A stretch of DNA of 8,829 nt, from NCBI GenBank assembly GCA_018657655.1, contig JABHWQ010000339.1:1-8829 (forward strand). Reading direction: 5' to 3'. A program made the translations under genes and the position numbers. Within the stretch, counting starts at the first letter, position 1; every line of letters starts with the position of its first letter. Positions 5,882-8,829 of this stretch are shown here, one piece after another. The notes under the pieces are model-generated. The model was not told the DNA's origin, did not search any database, and saw only the letters and a list, made by a program, of their open reading frames with translations. Source of the stretch: Chloroflexota bacterium (GTDB lineage Bacteria > Chloroflexota > Dehalococcoidia > SZUA-161 > SpSt-899).

Positions 5882-6712
5882 ATGAGAAAAGCAGGTATAT
5901 TATTCAACAAAAGAATCGCTGTTGCCCGGGAACTGGCTCAGGTCCTTACCGAAACGTTCAAAAAGCAAAAGATATCGGTATGGTCATGTGCCGCATCGGA
6001 CGAAGCGAAAGCCAAGAAGAGACTCCCCGAAACCAGCGCGCTACTTAGCTTGGGTGGTGACGGTACTATGATGCGCGTTGCGCGACTGGCTGCACCGGAA
6101 GCAGTCCCTATCTTGGGTGTGAATATGGGCACCCTGGGTTTCACAACTGAGCTCAGTGCATCCGAAGTATTTGATGCCATCCCTCGTTTTTTGGATGGGG
6201 AAGGCTGGATTGATGAACGGGCTATGCTGGAGGTAGAGCTACCGTTGCAATCGACCCCCTCTCCAGTCCATGCTCTAAATGATGTGGTTGTTGCCCGAGG
6301 GTCAACCGTCCGTGTGATCAAGGTTAGGGCCTCGGTTGATGGTCAGCCTATCACTACATATAAGGCTGATGGCGTTATCGTCGCTACCGCTACTGGAAGT
6401 ACCGGTTACTCTCTGGCAGCCGGCGGGCCCATACTTTTTCCCGAGGCAAAAGAATTCCTCATGACTCCGCTTTTACCCCATTTGGGCTTGAGCGCAGCCA
6501 TGGTGCTCTCTGCCGATGTAACCGTGGAACTTGATATTCAGACAACACATCAGGCCAAGGTCAGCGTCGATGGCCAAGTAGAATTCTCTTTGCGGAAAGT
6601 CGATACGATAAAGGTGCGAAGAAGTCCGTATACTACCCGTTTGCTGAGAATTCAGCCACAGTCTTTCTTCTATCAGACATTACTGGAAAAACTGGGTGGC
6701 AAAGAGAAATAG
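5882..6712 (+). CDS. nadK: NAD kinase
   Basis: Cytoplasmic enzyme that phosphorylates NAD to NADP; 276 residues from this start, normal for the bacterial family. The landmarks are all present in order: SLGGDGTMMR (GGDGT at 58-62, catalytic Asp60), VNMGTLGFTTE (80-90), the NDVVV substrate loop (133-137), the glycine-rich ATATGSTGYSLAAGGPI (168-184), and SVDGQ (228-232). The ATG at 5882 was chosen because the protein then begins MRKAGILFNK, as NAD kinases do; a GTG at 5870 in the same frame is the alternative, and neither has a strong ribosome binding site. It heads a plus-strand operon, three bases before the acetyltransferase gene, and is divergent from the two-component operon. Confidence 0.95.
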   Translation: MRKAGILFNKRIAVARELAQVLTETFKKQKISVWSCAASDEAKAKKRLPETSALLSLGGDGTMMRVARLAAPEAVPILGVNMGTLGFTTELSASEVFDAIPRFLDGEGWIDERAMLEVELPLQSTPSPVHALNDVVVARGSTVRVIKVRASVDGQPITTYKADGVIVATATGSTGYSLAAGGPILFPEAKEFLMTPLLPHLGLSAAMVLSADVTVELDIQTTHQAKVSVDGQVEFSLRKVDTIKVRRSPYTTRLLRIQPQSFFYQTLLEKLGGKEK

Positions 6713-6715
6713 ACT

Positions 6716-7192
6716 ATGAATGCTGAAAAAGCTCGTATTGCGGATGTGCCCCAGATACACAAACTGGTTAACGGCTTTGGGTCACGAGGTTTGATGCTCT
6801 CGCGGCCTTTGAGCGAGATTTATGAAAATATGAGAGACTTTTTTGTTGTCCGGGAAGGCAGCGCAGTAGTGGGGTGTGGGGCTCTTCATATTTGCTGGGA
6901 AGACCTTGTTGAGGTCAAGTCCGTGGCTGTATTAGAAGGCAATCAGGGAAAGGGGATCGGGGCGGTGGTGGTTGAGGCATGTATCGAGGAAGCAAATAGG
7001 CTTGAGGTGGCAGATGTGTTTGTGCTGACTTACGAGCCTGAGTTCTTCACAAGGTTTGGTTTTATAAAGGTTGATCTCATGGACCTTCCGAGAAAAGTCT
7101 GGGGGGAATGCCAGAGGTGTCCTAAATATCCGGATTGCGACGAGACCGCCATGGTTCTTAAACTGAAGCCTCAATCAAAGGCGAAATGGTAA
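6716..7192 (+). CDS. GNAT acetyltransferase, short ArgA (N-acetylglutamate synthase-like) type
   Basis: A protein of 158 residues consisting of a single GNAT domain. The acetyl-CoA loop is LEGNQGKGIGA (73-83). The segment VFVLTYEPEFFTRFGFIKVD (101-120) and the C-terminal VWGECQRCPKYPDCDETAMV (128-147) are characteristic of the short N-acetylglutamate synthases that lack an amino-acid kinase domain, which acetylate glutamate as the first step of arginine synthesis. Three cysteines in a C-x2-C-x5-C pattern (132, 135, 141) near the C-terminus recur in this subgroup and may bind a metal. It lies between nadK and the Nudix gene in a closely packed operon, not among arg genes, so the substrate remains open. 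Family firm, substrate moderately likely. Confidence 0.85.
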   Translation: MNAEKARIADVPQIHKLVNGFGSRGLMLSRPLSEIYENMRDFFVVREGSAVVGCGALHICWEDLVEVKSVAVLEGNQGKGIGAVVVEACIEEANRLEVADVFVLTYEPEFFTRFGFIKVDLMDLPRKVWGECQRCPKYPDCDETAMVLKLKPQSKAKW

Positions 7193-7722
7193 TGAGTATT
7201 GAAAAACTTCTGGATAGCAAAACTGTATATGAAGGAAGGATGATAAATCTGCGGGTAGATTCTATTGAGCTACCCTCGGGAAGGCAGACTACCCGGGAAA
7301 TAGTGGAGCACAGGGATTCCGTAGTGATCGTTCCAGTTGACAATGATAATATCTTACTGGTTCGGCAATATCGAAGTGCATTAGGCAAGGTTCTTATTGA
7401 ATTACCGGCCGGCAAGACAGAATCAAACGAGCACCATTTGCAGACGGCGCACCGTGAACTGCGAGAGGAAACAGGTTACAATGCCAGAGACATGGAGTAT
7501 CTGGGAGGCTTCTATGCAGGGCCGGGATATTCTACCGAATACCTCCACCTTTATTTGGCGACAGATATTGTGGCGCTTGACGAGCATCCCGATGATGATG
7601 AAATAATGGATGTTTTCAGTGTGCCTATTTCAGAGATACCGGGCATGATAGGCAAAGGTGAAATTTGTGATTCGAAAAGTGTGGCGGGGTTGCTCAGGAT
7701 TATTAATAACATGCAGAAATAA
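7192..7722 (+). CDS. Nudix hydrolase, ADP-ribose pyrophosphatase type
   Basis: A protein of 176 residues that most likely splits ADP-ribose to AMP and ribose 5-phosphate. The Nudix box (74-96) fits G-x5-E-x7-REUxEExGU: Gly74, Glu80, then RELREETGY. The residues just before it (LIELPAGKTE) and the upstream VRQYRSALGK are typical of the ADP-ribose subgroup (NudF-like). The start at 7192 forms TAATG with the stop of the acetyltransferase gene; an in-frame ATG at 7186 is an alternative, with AAAGG only four bases ahead. With NAD kinase in the same operon, a role in recycling products of NAD breakdown is reasonable. A strong terminator follows the stop directly. Confidence 0.92.
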   Translation: MSIEKLLDSKTVYEGRMINLRVDSIELPSGRQTTREIVEHRDSVVIVPVDNDNILLVRQYRSALGKVLIELPAGKTESNEHHLQTAHRELREETGYNARDMEYLGGFYAGPGYSTEYLHLYLATDIVALDEHPDDDEIMDVFSVPISEIPGMIGKGEICDSKSVAGLLRIINNMQK

Positions 7723-7755
7723 AAAAGGGCAGGCTGTATAGGCCTGCCCTTTTTT
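7721..7755. terminator. Bidirectional intrinsic terminator
   Basis: GGGCAGGC (7727-7734) and GCCTGCCC (7742-7749) form a perfect eight-pair stem with a seven-base loop, flanked by six A on one side and six T on the other. It works equally in both directions and ends the nadK operon (plus) and the fumarase gene (minus, stop at 7772). Confidence 0.93.
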
Positions 7756-7771
7756 AAATTAACAACAGTTG

Positions 7772-8326
7772 CTAACCAACCTCAACTCGATATTTCGCCT
7801 TCCCCTCTTCGTAAAGATCACCACCGTGGATATCATTGATTACTGTTAATGGCAGGTCTTCGACTTCGAGTTTTCGGAGCGCTTCAGCCCCGAGATCGTC
7901 ATAAGCCACAACTTCAGCACTTTTTATGCATTTGGAGATAAGCGCACCTGCTCCACCAATTGCAGCCATATAGACAGCCTTGTGCTTCTTCATGGCATTT
8001 TTGACTTCCGGTAGACGCAACCCCTTTCCAATCATTGCTCGCAGGCCTACTTCCATCAACCGTGGTGCATAGGCATCCATGCGACCGCTGGTAGTTGGCC
8101 CCGCCGCCCCTATGACTTCACCTGGTTTTGCCGGTGAAGGTCCCATGTAGTAGATTGTCTGGCCTTCAATATCGAAGGGCAACTTCTCGCCTTTGTCGAG
8201 TGCCTCTACCATTCGTTTGTGAGCGGCATCTCGTGCTGTATAGATAATGCCGCTTAAAAGGACTTGATCACCTGCTTTGAGGTTTTCTATTATTTCTTTA
8301 TCGATGGGTGAGGTTATTTTTTGCAT
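7772..8326 (-). CDS. Class I fumarate hydratase, beta subunit
   Basis: The C-terminal-type subunit of the two-part, iron-sulfur class I fumarase (or the related tartrate dehydratase), interconverting fumarate and malate together with an alpha subunit. The 184 residues match the usual beta length. Visible family motifs are YTARDAAHKR (29-38), MGPSPAKPGEVIGAAGPTTSGRMDAY (61-86) and IGKG (99-102), with GGAGAL (124-129) further on. The start at 8326 has GGAGG five bases upstream; the longer GTG frame to 8338 would include that site as coding. No alpha subunit is visible: the gene upstream on the same strand is a fumarate-reductase-like flavoprotein, so alpha should lie beyond the window or elsewhere. 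The flavoprotein context favours fumarase over tartrate dehydratase. Confidence 0.92.
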   Translation of the reverse strand: MQKITSPIDKEIIENLKAGDQVLLSGIIYTARDAAHKRMVEALDKGEKLPFDIEGQTIYYMGPSPAKPGEVIGAAGPTTSGRMDAYAPRLMEVGLRAMIGKGLRLPEVKNAMKKHKAVYMAAIGGAGALISKCIKSAEVVAYDDLGAEALRKLEVEDLPLTVINDIHGGDLYEEGKAKYRVEVG

Positions 8327-8405
8327 AATGGCCTCCACTGCCGTGTTATTGCGAGAACTGAATACCGCCGGGGGAGATATTTCTAAGAGCAGCGATACCT
8401 GTTTG

Positions 8406-8478
8406 TGTCATTCCCGACTCGATCGGGAATCCAGAGGGGATGGGGTGGACTGGATTCCGGGTCAGGCACGGAATGACA
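8406..8478. repeat. Dispersed palindromic repeat (MITE/REP-like)
   Basis: TGTCATTCC (8406-8414) and GGAATGACA (8470-8478) are perfect inverted ends. Inside, CGGGAATCCAG (8424-8434) and CTGGATTCCGG (8450-8460) are a second inverted pair, so the whole can fold into nested hairpins. The sequence belongs to the widespread 'CATTCCCG...CGGGAATCCAG' class of short non-coding repeats, whose false translation (CHSR..., DWIPGQARND) is a well-known annotation artefact. It occupies the gap between the flavoprotein and fumarase genes. Confidence 0.85.
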
Positions 8479-8502
8479 TGATCTAATTCTGTTCTCATAC
8501 GT

Positions 8503-8508
8503 ATTATA
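8503..8508 (-). promoter_or_regulatory. Candidate -10 box upstream of the fumarase gene
   Basis: ATTATAAT gives a perfect TATAAT on the minus strand (8503-8508), and by symmetry also on the plus strand. The best -35 on the minus strand is TTGCTA at a long 19-base spacing. If used, the fumarase mRNA would carry the palindromic repeat as a leader of about 170 bases. Confidence 0.3.
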
Positions 8509-8556
8509 ATTGTACTCCCGATAACGATAGCAACTGACCTCGCGATGACAGGTGGC

Positions 8557-8829
8557 TTATCTTATGTTCCCAACATAGTGGGAACTGTGCTGCCGATCCC
8601 TGACTTTCTTCTCGATGTAATTGGGCAGCAACATCGGTGAAACTACGTCAGTCTCGATTCCTGCTTCTTCAACTTCCTTGTTGTAGGCATTGACATGTGC
8701 CAGGCTCATTTTGCCGTCCTGAGCTTTTTCATTTGCATAAATGGCAGCATTGGCTCCGGCTATCCTGCCGAAGACAAGAATATCCAGTAATGAATTACCC
8801 ATCAGACGGTTCTCACCATGGATACCGCC
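8557..8829 (-). CDS. Fumarate reductase/succinate dehydrogenase-type flavoprotein, C-terminal 90 residues
   Basis: The frame is open to the right edge. It begins GGIHGENRLMGNSLLDILVF and continues GRIAGANAAIYAN, the classic last FAD-contact segment of the FrdA/SdhA/AspO family. About 60 residues follow (LAHVNAYNKEVEEAGI, then DVVSPMLLPNYIEKKVRDRQ) and stop. This tail is far shorter than the C-terminal helical domain of true SdhA/FrdA subunits, so the protein is closer to the shorter stand-alone fumarate reductase-like flavoproteins of anaerobes. Its position before the fumarase beta gene suggests a shared fumarate/succinate pathway. The catalytic residues are outside the window, so the exact substrate cannot be judged. 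Confidence 0.85.
   Translation of the reverse strand, partial: GGIHGENRLMGNSLLDILVFGRIAGANAAIYANEKAQDGKMSLAHVNAYNKEVEEAGIETDVVSPMLLPNYIEKKVRDRQHSSHYVGNIR

Larger units (their letters stand above)
8344..8550. repeat. Arms of a probable older dispersed repeat flanking an inserted one
   Basis: TGTTATTGCGAG (8344-8355) and CTCGCGATGACA (8539-8550) are inverted copies matching at 10 of 12 positions. They resemble the ends of the common bacterial dispersed repeat TGTCATTGCGAG...CTCGCAATGACA. The palindromic repeat at 8406-8478 sits between them, as if one element had been inserted into another. The match is short, so this is tentative. Confidence 0.4.

Noticed and set aside
5722..5910. Minus-strand frame of 62 codons, or 41 from an inner ATG at 5847
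   Set aside because: No ribosome binding site, no recognisable motif, and it covers the predicted promoter of the two-component operon.
8277..8486. Plus-strand frame of 69 codons ending in DWIPGQARNDMI
   Set aside because: This is the known false translation of a dispersed palindromic repeat, and the rest is antisense to the fumarase gene.
8566..8585. GTTCCC...GGGAAC hairpin at the end of the flavoprotein gene as a terminator
   Set aside because: It lies within the coding end, has only six pairs, and no T run follows on either strand.
1..8829. CRISPR array, tRNA, rRNA, transposase or prophage genes
   Set aside because: No regularly spaced long repeats, no cloverleaf or rRNA-like segment, and no transposase or phage protein motif was seen on either strand.

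Overview
The window reads as a bacterial chromosome segment of medium GC content, densely coded, with no rRNA, tRNA, phage or CRISPR features. The gene families suggest an anaerobic bacterium of the Chloroflexota, perhaps Dehalococcoidia: a CcdA/TlpA pair, a SHOCT protein, a short ArgA-type acetyltransferase, a split class I fumarase, a fumarate-reductase-like flavoprotein, and the 'CATTCCCG...CGGAATGACA' dispersed repeat. This assignment is inference from protein style and is only moderately secure.

Left two thirds (1-5698, minus strand, read right to left). An OmpR-type response regulator and a HAMP/HisKA sensor kinase are followed by a membrane-anchored PDZ protein, a small SHOCT membrane protein, a secreted Met/His-rich protein, CcdA, a TlpA/ResA-type thioredoxin lipoprotein, a small zinc-ribbon protein and, running off the left edge, Lgt. 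A well-formed sigma70-type promoter lies in front of the response regulator. All genes point the same way, and this looks like an envelope module. The two-component system senses something outside the membrane. CcdA passes electrons to TlpA. Lgt would attach the lipid to TlpA. The SHOCT and Met-rich proteins suggest metal (copper-like) handling, which is not proven.

The most unusual DNA is the 90 bases between the kinase and the PDZ gene. Four TTAG-type direct repeats recur at exactly 11-base steps, the spacing used by OmpR/PhoB regulators, and overlap the kinase stop codon. Just downstream is a terminator-shaped hairpin followed by seven T whose loop carries the ribosome binding site and whose stem carries the start codon of the PDZ gene. 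Together they look like a response-regulator target joined to an RNA switch.

Middle (5699-7755, plus strand). A divergent intergenic region precedes a tight three-gene operon: NAD kinase, short GNAT acetyltransferase (N-acetylglutamate-synthase-like) and a Nudix ADP-ribose pyrophosphatase. It ends at a strong bidirectional terminator.

Right end (7756-8829, minus strand). The class I fumarate hydratase beta subunit lies downstream of the C-terminal end of a fumarate reductase/succinate dehydrogenase-type flavoprotein. The 230-base gap between them holds a dispersed palindromic repeat, apparently nested inside the arms of a second, older one, plus a candidate -10 box.
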